From NCBI GenBank assembly GCA_041389525.1, contig JAWKRR010000008.1, forward strand, positions 1-64,000: 64,000 bases of DNA, read 5' to 3'. The translations under genes and the position numbers were made by a program. Origin of the DNA: JACKFB01 sp041389525 (GTDB taxonomy: Bacteria > Myxococcota_A > UBA9042 > PHBI01 > JACKFB01). The notes beneath the pieces were generated by a model that had not been told where the DNA came from, ran no database searches, and worked only from the letters and a program-made list of their open reading frames with translations. Shown here in pieces: positions 1 through 7,932 of the stretch (positions are counted from its first letter, which is position 1; each line of letters opens with the position of its first letter).

Positions 1-1
1 C

Positions 2-673
2 GACTGGATCGACACCCACGAGGTCGACCACATCTATTGCTTGGGCGACGTGGTCGGCTACGGCGCGGACCCGAACCCGTGCTGCGACCTGCTGCGCGAG
101 CGCGGCGTCGTCACGCTGATGGGCAACCACGACGCGGCCGTCGTCGGCGTGATGGACACCGACTACTATTATGCGGCCGCCCGCGACGCGATCTTCTGGA
201 CCCGCGGCCAGCTATCGGCCGAGAACTTCCGCTGGCTCTATGGGCTGCCCTACACACACCTGACGGACAAGGTGGGCCTCTTCCACTCGGCCCCCATCCG
301 CCCCTCGGGCTTCTACTACGTGGTGCAGTCCAAGGACGCCCAGGCCCACACGGCGCTCTACGACAAGCTGCGCCCGTGGAACTTCGTCGGCCACAGCCAC
401 CTGACCTTTCAGTACGCGCTGAACGCCGAGAAGGCCCGCGACGTGACCGGGCGAAAGCTGGTGGGCAAGCCCGACCGCAAGTACATCATCAACGTGGGGT
501 CGGTCGGGCAGCCGCGCGACCGCGACAACCGCTTGTGTTTCGGGCTCTTCGACGCCGAGACCGAGACCTTCGCCCACGTCCGGCTGACCTACGACATCCC
601 GTCCACGGCGACGAAGATCGAGGCGGCGGGCCTGGATCCCAAGTTCGCCAAGCGGCTCTTCACCGGGCAGTGA
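2..673 (+). CDS. metallophosphoesterase family protein (5' end outside window)
   Basis: The frame is open from the first bases of the window, so the N-terminus, with the first metal-binding Asp motif, is missing. The visible part has the calcineurin-like blocks in order: GDVVGYGADP near residue 15, GNHD near residue 41, and GHSH near residue 139. A short Cys-rich segment (PCCDLL) sits between the first two. These give metal ligands typical of the YfcE/MJ0936-like phosphoesterases, which act on small phosphodiesters or phosphoproteins. The substrate cannot be read from the sequence. The C-terminus is soluble with no membrane segment. The stop codon overlaps the end of the convergent cysteine desulfurase gene by 14 nt. 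Confidence 0.85.
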   Translation, partial: DWIDTHEVDHIYCLGDVVGYGADPNPCCDLLRERGVVTLMGNHDAAVVGVMDTDYYYAAARDAIFWTRGQLSAENFRWLYGLPYTHLTDKVGLFHSAPIRPSGFYYVVQSKDAQAHTALYDKLRPWNFVGHSHLTFQYALNAEKARDVTGRKLVGKPDRKYIINVGSVGQPRDRDNRLCFGLFDAETETFAHVRLTYDIPSTATKIEAAGLDPKFAKRLFTGQ

Positions 674-1835
674 GCGCGCGGACGACCGAGGCGACGCGCT
701 CGACGGCGTAGTCGATGTCGGCCTCGGTGGTCGTCCGGCCCAGGCCGAAGCGGACGCTGGCGTAGACCCGCGCGTCGCTGTAGCCCATGGCCCGCAGCAC
801 GTGCGAGGGCTCGAGGCTGGCGGTCGTGCAGGCCGAGCCCGACGAGAGGTCCACGTCGTCGAGGCTCTCGAGCAGGCGGCTGGCCTCGACGCCCGTGAAG
901 GCGACGTTGAGGTTGTTCGGCAGGCGACGCTCCATCCCGCCGTTGACCTGGACACCGTCGATGGATGCGCGCAGCCCCGCCAGCAGGCGGTCCCGCAGCC
1001 GCGCCATTCGCGCCGCGTCGACCTCGCGTTCCGCCAGCGCCAGCCGCGCCGCCTCGCCGAACCCGACGATGCTGGGCACGTCCAGGGTGCCCGAGCGCAG
1101 GCCGCGCTCCTGGCCGCCGCCGTCGATGAGCGGGACCAAGCGCACCCGGGGCTGGCCGCGCCGCACCCACAGGCAGCCGATGCCCTTGGGCCCGCAGATC
1201 TTGTGGGCGGAGAGCGCGACGAGGTCCGCGTGGGTGGTGGCTGTGTCAAAAGGCACTTTCCCGACCGCCTGCACGGCGTCGACGACGAAGAGCGCGCCCG
1301 CCTCGCGCGCCGCCTCGCCCACGGGTTGTAAGGGCTGCAGCGATCCGACCTCGTTGTTGGCGGCCATCACGCAGACCGCGAGCACGTCGTCGCCGAGGGC
1401 CCCCCGGACCTGCGCTGGGTCGATGAGGCCGTCGGAGTCGACGGGGAGCAGCTCCAGCGCGTAGCCATCGCGCGCCAAAGCCCGCGCCGGGTCCAGGACG
1501 GCGTGGTGCTCGATGCTGCTGGCCAGGATGCGCCGCCGCCCAGCGGTCGCTGCGGCCGCGGCCCCTTTGAGCGCGAGGTTCAGCGCCTCCGTCGCCCCCG
1601 ACGTGAACACGATCTCTTTGGGGCTGCCGCCGAGGAGCGCGGCGACCTGCGCCCGCGCCTCCTCGACCGCGCGATTCGCCTCCTGCCCCCGCCGATGCTG
1701 GCGGCTGGCGGCGTTGCCCGGCCGCTCGGTGAACCAGGGCAGCATGGCCTCGACCACCCGCGGGTCACACGGCGTGGTCGCGTGATGGTCCAGGTAGACG
1801 AAGCGGGAGGTCGTAGTCGGCGGGGCCAAGGACAC
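660..1835 (-). CDS. iscS: cysteine desulfurase, IscS/NifS class
   Basis: PLP enzyme that takes sulfur from cysteine, leaving alanine, and passes a persulfide to Fe-S cluster assembly or tRNA thiolation. The product is 391 residues, normal for the family. Visible features are LDHHATTP near residue 16, the HHAV pair at 110-113, the PLP lysine in SAHK (K212), GLRSGT near 245, and the catalytic cysteine in SSGSACTTA (C336), whose surroundings match group I IscS/NifS. No ATG fits; the GTG at 1835 leaves a short leader before the conserved start, and the frame stays open far upstream only as an antisense shadow of mrp. It is divergent from mrp across 123 bp, which supports a joint Fe-S role. Whether it is the housekeeping or a specialised desulfurase cannot be decided here. 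Confidence 0.9.
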   Translation of the reverse strand: MSLAPPTTTSRFVYLDHHATTPCDPRVVEAMLPWFTERPGNAASRQHRRGQEANRAVEEARAQVAALLGGSPKEIVFTSGATEALNLALKGAAAAATAGRRRILASSIEHHAVLDPARALARDGYALELLPVDSDGLIDPAQVRGALGDDVLAVCVMAANNEVGSLQPLQPVGEAAREAGALFVVDAVQAVGKVPFDTATTHADLVALSAHKICGPKGIGCLWVRRGQPRVRLVPLIDGGGQERGLRSGTLDVPSIVGFGEAARLALAEREVDAARMARLRDRLLAGLRASIDGVQVNGGMERRLPNNLNVAFTGVEASRLLESLDDVDLSSGSACTTASLEPSHVLRAMGYSDARVYASVRFGLGRTTTEADIDYAVERVASVVRALTAR

Positions 1836-1958
1836 AGCAGATCTCGGGCGGTGGTTCGACCCATGGTACGGGCGGGGAGCGATGCGACACCAGCGTTGAC
1901 ACTCGCGGATAAGGGCTCCTATGGTCCCGCCGATCCGGGGCCGGCAAGGAGCGAGACG

Positions 1959-3092
1959 ATGGCGAACATCACCCTTGAGCAAGTCATGACCGCGCTGCGC
2001 GGCGTCGAAGATCCGGACCTGCGGCGGGACATCGTCACGCTGAACATGGCGCGCGACGTGAAGGTCGAGGGCGACCGCGTGTCGATGCGGCTGGTGCTGA
2101 CCACGCCGGCCTGCCCTATGAAAGACAAGTTCCGGCGCGACATCGAGGGCGCGCTCAAGCCCCTGGGCGTGACGAGCGTGGCCGTCGAGTTCGACGCCGA
2201 GGTTCGCCGGGCGCCCGGGCCGGCGCAGCCCGCGGGACACGGCGGCCAGCCGGCCGCGCCGCGCATGCCCGAGGTCAAGGCGGTCATCGCGGTCGCGTCG
2301 GGCAAGGGCGGCGTCGGTAAGAGCACGGTGGCTACGAACCTGGCGGTGAGCTTGGCGAAGACCGGGGCGAAGGTCGGCCTGCTGGACGCCGACATCTACG
2401 GGCCTTCGATGCCGGTGATGCTGGGGCTGCGCGGTGCGAAGCCCTACATCGACGAGAAGCACGGCAAGATCGTCCCGCTGGAGCGTCACGGCCTGAAGGT
2501 CATGTCCATGGGCTTCATGCTGGACGAGGCCGACGCGGTCGTCTGGCGCGGGCCGATGCTGGGCAAGGCGCTGCAACAGTTCATCGAGGACGTGGCCTGG
2601 GGCGCCCTGGACTACGTGGTCGTCGACATGCCGCCGGGCACTGGCGACGTGCAGCTCAGCCTCGCCCAGCTTCTGCCGGTCGCAGGCGTCGTGGTGGTCA
2701 CCACGCCCCAGGACGTCGCGTTCGCCGACGTGCGGCGGGCCATCAAGATGTTCGAGATGACCCGCACCAAGGTGCTGGGGCTGGTCGAGAACATGAGCCA
2801 CTTCGTCTGCTCGAAGTGCGGCACCGACCACCAGATCTTCGGCGCCAGCCGCATCGAGGCGCACGCGAAAGACCACGGTCTGGACGTGCTGGCGCAGCTC
2901 CCGCTCGACGTGGTGACCGCGGTGGCCGCCGACGCCGGCGAGCCCATCGTCATCGCCGAGCCCGACTCGCCGGCCGCCGCCGAGTACGCGCGGCTGGCCG
3001 GCCAGGTGGCGCAGAAGCTGGCGATCCTGACCCACGCGGAGGACGCCCCGGCGTCGAAGTTCGCGTCGTTCTTTCAGGGAAAGCCTAGCTAA
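1959..3092 (+). CDS. mrp: Mrp/ApbC-type iron-sulfur cluster carrier P-loop ATPase
   Basis: Scaffold or carrier that binds a [4Fe-4S] cluster between subunits and delivers it to apoproteins using ATP. The 377-residue product has the expected two parts: an N-terminal MIP18/DUF59 domain (about 1-85, including TTPACPMKD) and a deviant Walker ATPase domain from about 105 with GKGGVGKST, then LDADIYGPSMP. A CxxC pair in VCSKCG near residue 290 is the conserved cluster ligand. The ATG at 1959 has an AAGGAG ribosome site 6-8 nt upstream; the longer open frame before it overlaps the desulfurase gene and looks non-coding. It is divergent from the desulfurase gene and convergent with crcB, 15 nt away. 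Confidence 0.93.
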   Translation: MANITLEQVMTALRGVEDPDLRRDIVTLNMARDVKVEGDRVSMRLVLTTPACPMKDKFRRDIEGALKPLGVTSVAVEFDAEVRRAPGPAQPAGHGGQPAAPRMPEVKAVIAVASGKGGVGKSTVATNLAVSLAKTGAKVGLLDADIYGPSMPVMLGLRGAKPYIDEKHGKIVPLERHGLKVMSMGFMLDEADAVVWRGPMLGKALQQFIEDVAWGALDYVVVDMPPGTGDVQLSLAQLLPVAGVVVVTTPQDVAFADVRRAIKMFEMTRTKVLGLVENMSHFVCSKCGTDHQIFGASRIEAHAKDHGLDVLAQLPLDVVTAVAADAGEPIVIAEPDSPAAAEYARLAGQVAQKLAILTHAEDAPASKFASFFQGKPS

Positions 3093-3107
3093 TCGGGCCG
3101 CGAGGCC

Positions 3108-3497
3108 TCAGCCCACCCAGGCGCGGGCGGCGTAGATCCCGAGGACGCAGCCGAGCAGGCCCAACCCGACGCTGGCCAACACGTAGGTCAGCGCGGGACC
3201 CGGGCGGCCGGCCATGAAGAGGCCGACGGACTCGACGCCGAAGGTTGAAAACGTCGTGAACGCGCCGAGGAAGCCGACGGCCATGAAGACCTGAGCGGCG
3301 CGGGGCACGTGAGCCCCCGGAGCGCCCGTCCGCGCCGCCTCGAGCAGCGCGCCCAAGACGAGGCAGCCCAGCAGGTTCACCGCCAAGGTCCCCCACGGGA
3401 AGGCGTCGCCCCACAGCCGCTTGGCTTGGAGCCCGACGCCGTAGCGAGCCAACGCCCCGAGGGCGCCGCCAGTCGCGATGAGGACGAGGTCACGCAT
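3108..3497 (-). CDS. crcB: fluoride ion channel CrcB/FluC
   Basis: Small four-helix membrane protein that exports fluoride as a dual-topology dimer. The product is 129 residues, the normal size. It shows GGALGALARYG in helix 1, FPWGTLAVNLLG in helix 2, and the core GAFTTFSTF in helix 3, which holds the Thr and Phe-box residues lining the pore. The ATG at 3497 starts directly at the first helix (RDLVLIATGG); longer extensions of the frame are hydrophilic and out of character. A single gene is seen, so a homodimer is expected. No fluoride riboswitch could be recognised in the 117 bp upstream, which is shared with a divergent gene. Confidence 0.9.
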   Translation of the reverse strand: MRDLVLIATGGALGALARYGVGLQAKRLWGDAFPWGTLAVNLLGCLVLGALLEAARTGAPGAHVPRAAQVFMAVGFLGAFTTFSTFGVESVGLFMAGRPGPALTYVLASVGLGLLGCVLGIYAARAWVG

Positions 3498-3614
3498 GCG
3501 GCGGATTGTGGCGCAGCTTGGGCGGGCGGGCCAATTCAGCAAAATCCGACGGCCTGTAGCGGTCTCGGCGACGCGTGGGCGGCGCGGGCGCGGGCGCGGT
3601 GCTAGCCTCTGCCG

Positions 3615-4079
3615 ATGCGCTTCGATCCCCAAAGCGCCGCGGCGCTCGTCGCGGTCCTCGTACTGCTGCTGCTGGTCCTCGCCCTGGGCGCCGCCATGGG
3701 CTTGGCGCTGGCGCGGAGGCGGGTTCGGGGCGCGGTGGGGCGGAGCCGCGCGCTGGGTGCCGAGGGTGAGATCACGGCGGAGTCCTGTCTGATCGAGGCG
3801 GGCTACGCCATCGTGCGCAGGCAGGCCTCGGAGGTCGTGGCCATGCTGGTCGACGGTGACGAGCAGAGCGCGCTGGTGCGCGTGGACTTCCTGGTGAGCC
3901 GGGCCGGCCGCATCTACGCCGCGGAGGCCAAAGGCGGTGCTATCGCGGCCGATCCCGCCTACGCGCCGACGCGGCGGCAGCTGCTCGAGTACGCGGTGGC
4001 CTTCGATGTGGACGGCGTGCTGCTGGTCGACGCCGCCCGAGGTCGCATCCTCGCCGTCGACTTCCCTGGCTTGCGGTAG
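3615..4079 (+). CDS. membrane-anchored protein with PD-(D/E)XK nuclease-like domain
   Basis: A 154-residue protein with one strong N-terminal helix (about 9-33, Leu/Ala/Val only) followed by an Arg-rich turn, so the rest should face the cytoplasm. The soluble part shows the order expected of a restriction-endonuclease-like fold: an acidic helix (EGEITAESCLIEAGY, 50-64), a strand with Asp (VRVDFLV, D91), then AEAKGG (E104, K106), then TRRQLLEYA (119-127) and a hydrophobic strand VDGVLLVD. This resembles NERD/Hjc-type domains, but the assignment is motif-based inference. Catalytic activity and substrate are unknown. The gene stands alone, divergent from crcB and about 315 bp before korA. Confidence 0.6.
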   Translation: MRFDPQSAAALVAVLVLLLLVLALGAAMGLALARRRVRGAVGRSRALGAEGEITAESCLIEAGYAIVRRQASEVVAMLVDGDEQSALVRVDFLVSRAGRIYAAEAKGGAIAADPAYAPTRRQLLEYAVAFDVDGVLLVDAARGRILAVDFPGLR

Positions 4080-4214
4080 GGGGACGGAGCCGGGGCTACG
4101 CGCGCTCGCACACCTCAGGCGGCCCGGCGCGAGAGCCAACGCGCCGACGCCAGCGAGCCCGCCCGAGATCCGGTCATCCCGTCGAAACGCCAACGCAGAC
4201 CGCTTCGATGTGGA

Positions 4215-4237
4215 AATAGGACCTGGGAGGTCCTATT
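4215..4237. promoter_or_regulatory. perfect 10-bp inverted repeat, candidate operator of korAB
   Basis: The arms AATAGGACCT (4215-4224) and its exact reverse complement (4228-4237) are separated by GGG. The site is AT-richer than its surroundings and lies about 160 nt before the korA start. The symmetry and size suit a dimeric repressor or activator. It could instead be a hairpin ending transcription of the preceding gene, but it lies about 135 nt past that stop and no long T-run follows it. No specific regulator family is claimed. Confidence 0.5.
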
Positions 4238-4379
4238 CTTCACCATGCCGCTTCGGGGCCACCTCGTAGCCGCCGACTCACACATCTGCGTGACACCTCG
4301 CGCTGCCCTATGGATACTGCCCGCCGCCTGGAAGACCTACGCCGCCCGTCACCGCGGACCGCGTGTCTCATCCGCCGCT

Positions 4380-4384
4380 GGAGG
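4380..4384 (+). promoter_or_regulatory. ribosome binding site deciding the korA start
   Basis: GGAGG here lies 11 nt before the ATG at 4396. An in-frame GTG at 4363 has no comparable site upstream, so the ATG is preferred. Confidence 0.55.
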
Positions 4385-4395
4385 TCGACTCCCTC

Positions 4396-6276
4396 ATGAC
4401 ACTGTCGAACGCACCCGCTACCTCGCCGTCCAACACCGCTGGCCCCGAGCGAAAAGCGCTCGACCAGGTCGTCATCCGCTTCGCGGGCGACTCCGGTGAC
4501 GGCATGCAAATCACCGGGTCTCAGTTCACTGAGACGACAGCCGTCGCGGGCAATGATCTCGCGACCTTCCCCGACTTCCCGGCCGAGATCCGTGCCCCAG
4601 CCGGCACCACCTTCGGCGTCTCGGCGTTCCAGATCCACTTCGCCAACCACGACATCCTCACGCCCGGCGACGCTCCGGACGTGCTGGTGGCGATGAACCC
4701 GGCGGCCCTGAAGGTCAACCTCGTCGACCTCAAGGACAACGGGCTGCTCATCGTCAACACGGGCGCGTTCACCAGCAACAACCTCAAGAAGGCCGGCTAC
4801 ACGTCCAACCCGCTCGAGGACAAGAGCCTGCAGCCCTACCGGCTCATGGAGATCGACGTCTCCAAGCTGACGCTGGACGCGGTCAAAGACCTGCCGATCA
4901 ACCAGAAGGATTCGCTGCGCTGCAAGAACTTCTGGACCCTCGGCCTGATGTATTGGCTCTACGGCCGGGACACGTCAGGCACGGTTCGTTGGCTCCAGCA
5001 GAAGTTCAAGAAGCGGCCGGAGCTGGCTGAGGCGAACATCACAGCGATGAACGCCGGCCACGCGTACGGCGAGACGGCGGAGCTCCCCAGCGAGACGACG
5101 CCCTTCACCATCGATCGCGCCACGCTGGAGCCCGGCGAGTACACGAACATCACCGGGAGCTCGGCGACGGCGTGGGGTTTGGCGACCGGCGCCAACCTGG
5201 CGGGCCTTGAGCTGGTCTTCGGCTCCTACCCGATCACGCCCGCGTCGCCGATGCTGCATACCCTGGCGAACCTGAAAGAGTACGGGGTCGTGACCTTCCA
5301 GGCCGAAGACGAGATCGCGGCGGTCTGCGCGGCCATCGGGGCGTCCTACGCGGGCGCCTTGGGTATCACGGCGAGCTCTGGCCCCGGCATCGCGCTCAAG
5401 ATGGAGGCCATCGGCCTGGCCATCTCGACCGAGCTGCCGCTGGTCATCGTCAATGTGCAGCGCGGCGGGCCCTCGACGGGGCTCCCGACCAAGACCGAGC
5501 AGTCCGACCTCTTGCAGTGCGTGTGGGGCCGAAACGGCGACGCGCCGCTGGTGGTGCTGGCCGCGTCGACGCCGTCCGACTGCTTCGAGATGGCCATCGA
5601 GGCCGTCCGCATCGCCACGCGCTACATGACCCCCGTGTTCCTGCTCACCGACGGCTACCTCGCCAATGGTGCCGAGCCCTGGCGCATCCCAGACGTCAGC
5701 ACCTTCGAGCGCTTCCCCGTGACCTTCCGCACGGACACCGAGGGCTTCCACCCTTTCCTGCGCAACGACGAGCTCACGCGAAACTGGGCCATCCCCGGCA
5801 CCCCCGGCCTCGAGCACCGCATCGGCGGCCTCGAGAAGGCCTACGACTCCGGAAACGTGTCCTACGACGACGCCAACCACCAGAAGATGACCTGGGTACG
5901 CGACGAGCGCATCCGCCGCATCGCGGACCACGTCGAGCCGCAGAAGGTGAACCTCGGCGAGGACTCCGGCGACCTGGTCGTCGTTGGCTGGGGCTCGACC
6001 TACGGCGCCATCCACCAGGCGGTGAAGAACGCGCGCCGGTCGGGCCTATCGGTCTCGCAGGTGCACATCCGCTACCTCAACCCGCTGCCGCGAAACCTGG
6101 GCGAGCTGCTCTCTCGGTTCAAGCAGGTGCTGGTGCCCGAGATGAACAATGGCCAGCTGGTGAAGATGCTGCGCGCGGAGTACCTGGTCCCGGCCGAGGG
6201 CCTGAACAAGGTCTCCGGGAAGCCCTTCAAGATCGCTGAGATCGAGCTCGCCATCCGCCAACGGCTCGAGAGCTAA
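4396..6276 (+). CDS. korA: 2-oxoacid:ferredoxin oxidoreductase, fused gamma-alpha subunit (KorA type)
   Basis: Catalytic subunit of a thiamine-diphosphate enzyme that splits a 2-oxoacid, probably 2-oxoglutarate, to acyl-CoA and CO2 and reduces ferredoxin. The 626-residue chain begins with a gamma domain (RFAGDSGDGMQITG near residue 25, about 20-200), followed by the alpha/pyrimidine-binding domain with GSYPITPASP near 275, AEDEIAAVCAAIGAS near 300 and the C-terminal transketolase-like domain (GWGSTYGAI near 535). This order is typical of two-subunit KorAB enzymes. It is followed after 38 nt by korB, so the two form an operon. The choice between 2-oxoglutarate and other 2-oxoacids rests on overall resemblance. 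The enzyme implies ferredoxin-linked carbon metabolism. Confidence 0.88.
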   Translation: MTLSNAPATSPSNTAGPERKALDQVVIRFAGDSGDGMQITGSQFTETTAVAGNDLATFPDFPAEIRAPAGTTFGVSAFQIHFANHDILTPGDAPDVLVAMNPAALKVNLVDLKDNGLLIVNTGAFTSNNLKKAGYTSNPLEDKSLQPYRLMEIDVSKLTLDAVKDLPINQKDSLRCKNFWTLGLMYWLYGRDTSGTVRWLQQKFKKRPELAEANITAMNAGHAYGETAELPSETTPFTIDRATLEPGEYTNITGSSATAWGLATGANLAGLELVFGSYPITPASPMLHTLANLKEYGVVTFQAEDEIAAVCAAIGASYAGALGITASSGPGIALKMEAIGLAISTELPLVIVNVQRGGPSTGLPTKTEQSDLLQCVWGRNGDAPLVVLAASTPSDCFEMAIEAVRIATRYMTPVFLLTDGYLANGAEPWRIPDVSTFERFPVTFRTDTEGFHPFLRNDELTRNWAIPGTPGLEHRIGGLEKAYDSGNVSYDDANHQKMTWVRDERIRRIADHVEPQKVNLGEDSGDLVVVGWGSTYGAIHQAVKNARRSGLSVSQVHIRYLNPLPRNLGELLSRFKQVLVPEMNNGQLVKMLRAEYLVPAEGLNKVSGKPFKIAEIELAIRQRLES

Positions 6277-6314
6277 GCGAGCGGCTCCCACGCCACTCGT
6301 CGAGGAGACACACC

Positions 6315-7349
6315 ATGAGCGTCGCCGAACCCACCCCGACCCTGACCCGCAAAGACTTCACCTCCGACCAAGAGGTCCGCTGGTGCCCCGGCTGCGGGGA
6401 CTACGCCATCCTCGCCGCGGTGCAGCGCCTGATGCCCGAGCTGGGCGTCCCGAAGGAGGACACGGTCTTCGTCTCGGGCATCGGCTGTGCGGCGCGCTTC
6501 CCGTACTACATGAACACGTACGGCTTCCACACGATCCACGGACGCGCGCCGGCCGTCGCGACCGGCATGAAGCTGGCGAATCCGAAGCTGGACATCTGGC
6601 TGGTCAGCGGCGACGGCGACGCGCTGTCCATCGGCGGAAACCACCTGATCCACTTGGTGCGGCGCGACGTGGACCTGCAGTTCCTGCTCTTCAACAACCA
6701 GATCTACGGGTTGACCAAGGGGCAGTACTCCCCCACCTCGGTGTTGGGCCAGCGGACGCCCTCGTCGCCCATGGGCTCGGTGGATAACGCGATGTCCGCC
6801 GCCGAGTTGGCCTTGGGTGCGGGATCGCGCTTCGTGGCCCGCTCGGTGGACACCGACCTGAAGCACCTCCCGAAGGTGCTGACCCGCGCGCACCAGCACC
6901 GGGGGACCTCGCTGGTCGAGATCTTCCAGAACTGCGTCGTCTTCAACGACAACGCCTTCGGCCACTTCACGGCGAAGGACGTGGCGAGCGACCGCCAGCT
7001 CATGCTGGAGCACGGCGAGCCCATGCTCTTCGGCGCCGACAACGGCAAGGGCCTGCGCGTCCGTCCGGGCGGCGGAGTGCAGCTCGAGGTCGTGACCCTG
7101 GGCGAGGACGGCATCGGCATCGGCGACGTGCTGGTGCACAACGAGACCGACCGCGTCCTGGCGGGTGCGCTGGCGCAGCTTCAACCGCCGGCCTTCCCGG
7201 TCGCCCTGGGCGTGCTCTACTGCAACCCCGGCGTCACCACCTACGACCGCGCCGTCCGCGACCAGGTCGTCCAAGCGCGAGCCAAGCGCGGCCCGGGCGA
7301 CCTGAACAGGCTCCTACGTTCAGGCCACACCTGGAAGGTGGAGCTGTAG
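6315..7349 (+). CDS. korB: 2-oxoacid:ferredoxin oxidoreductase beta subunit (KorB type)
   Basis: Partner of the preceding gene, carrying the thiamine-diphosphate site and one Fe-S cluster. In 344 residues it shows the N-terminal ligand motif RWCPGCGDYAIL near 24, SGIGCAARFPYY near 55, the cofactor motif GDGDALSIGGNH near 100 followed by NNQIYGLTKGQYSPTS near 132, the usual signature of the beta subunit. A GAGGAG ribosome site lies 9 nt before the ATG. The C-terminal 60 residues are more variable, as in the family. It lies 38 nt after korA, in the same operon, and is convergent with a small secreted-protein gene. Confidence 0.88.
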   Translation: MSVAEPTPTLTRKDFTSDQEVRWCPGCGDYAILAAVQRLMPELGVPKEDTVFVSGIGCAARFPYYMNTYGFHTIHGRAPAVATGMKLANPKLDIWLVSGDGDALSIGGNHLIHLVRRDVDLQFLLFNNQIYGLTKGQYSPTSVLGQRTPSSPMGSVDNAMSAAELALGAGSRFVARSVDTDLKHLPKVLTRAHQHRGTSLVEIFQNCVVFNDNAFGHFTAKDVASDRQLMLEHGEPMLFGADNGKGLRVRPGGGVQLEVVTLGEDGIGIGDVLVHNETDRVLAGALAQLQPPAFPVALGVLYCNPGVTTYDRAVRDQVVQARAKRGPGDLNRLLRSGHTWKVEL

Positions 7350-7368
7350 CTGGCGGTCAGGGCAGCGG

Positions 7369-7827
7369 CTACGCACCTCTCAGGCGCCGCCGCTTCCTCG
7401 GATCGCTTGTGCGGCGGGCAGGGAGCCCGCCTCCGTGCGCCCTCGGGCGCGACGACGCCAGGAAGGCCCAGGCGTCCGCGTCCGTGGGAGCACACTTCGG
7501 CAGCTTTGGCCTGCTGCAGGCGTGAGGGAGCGTCCCGCCCGGGACATAGACGGCCCCCTCGCGCTCCGAGTAGCACCACTCGGTGATGCCGTTGTCGAGC
7601 AACGCGGCCCGCTGCTTCACGCACGCGAATCCCTCTGGACACGGCACGCCGAGTAGGCCGCAGACGAGCGTCGTCGCCGACGTGTTGTGGTTCGGGGAGG
7701 CGTCCGAGTCCTGGCCGCTGCCCTCCGAAGCGGCGTCGCAGGCGCCGGGCGCGACGATTGCGAAGGCCAGCACACCGTTGAGGCGGGCGCAGGGCCCAAG
7801 AGCGCGTTCGATGCTTGATGCCCTCAC
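7369..7827 (-). CDS. hypothetical small Cys-containing secreted protein
   Basis: A 152-residue product not recognised by family. The GTG start at 7827 has a strong GGGAGGTG ribosome site (7833-7840), five bases away, which is the best argument that the gene is real. A short hydrophobic stretch (LNGVLAFAIVAPGAC, 17-31) could act as an export signal ending in a cysteine, although it is not a textbook lipobox. A Ser/Asp/Asn-rich linker follows, then a segment with spaced cysteines (CGLLGVPCPEGFAC and later WCYSE, HACS, PKCAP) suggesting disulfides. The last 30 residues are Arg-rich and of doubtful order. It sits downstream of, and in the same direction as, the RCC1 lipoprotein gene. Confidence 0.5.
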   Translation of the reverse strand: MRASSIERALGPCARLNGVLAFAIVAPGACDAASEGSGQDSDASPNHNTSATTLVCGLLGVPCPEGFACVKQRAALLDNGITEWCYSEREGAVYVPGGTLPHACSRPKLPKCAPTDADAWAFLASSRPRAHGGGLPARRTSDPRKRRRLRGA

Positions 7828-7932
7828 GGTGACACCTCCCGAAGCGGGTAGGCGTCGATGCTGCCAGCGGTGCCGCTTATGAGCACCGGCGCAGAGAACG
7901 GAAACGCCGTGGGTGGGGAGCCCGTCGACGCG

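Larger units (their letters stand above)
4080..4395. other. intergenic region upstream of korA
   Basis: This 316-bp stretch holds no credible gene. Short open frames in it have no ribosome site or recognisable content. Its one clear structure is the perfect inverted repeat at 4215-4237, described separately. It probably contains the korAB promoter and leader. Confidence 0.6.

Noticed and set aside
660..3035. Desulfurase reading as a 791-residue protein
   Set aside because: The extra N-terminal 400 residues are antisense to mrp; the conserved enzyme begins near the GTG at 1835.
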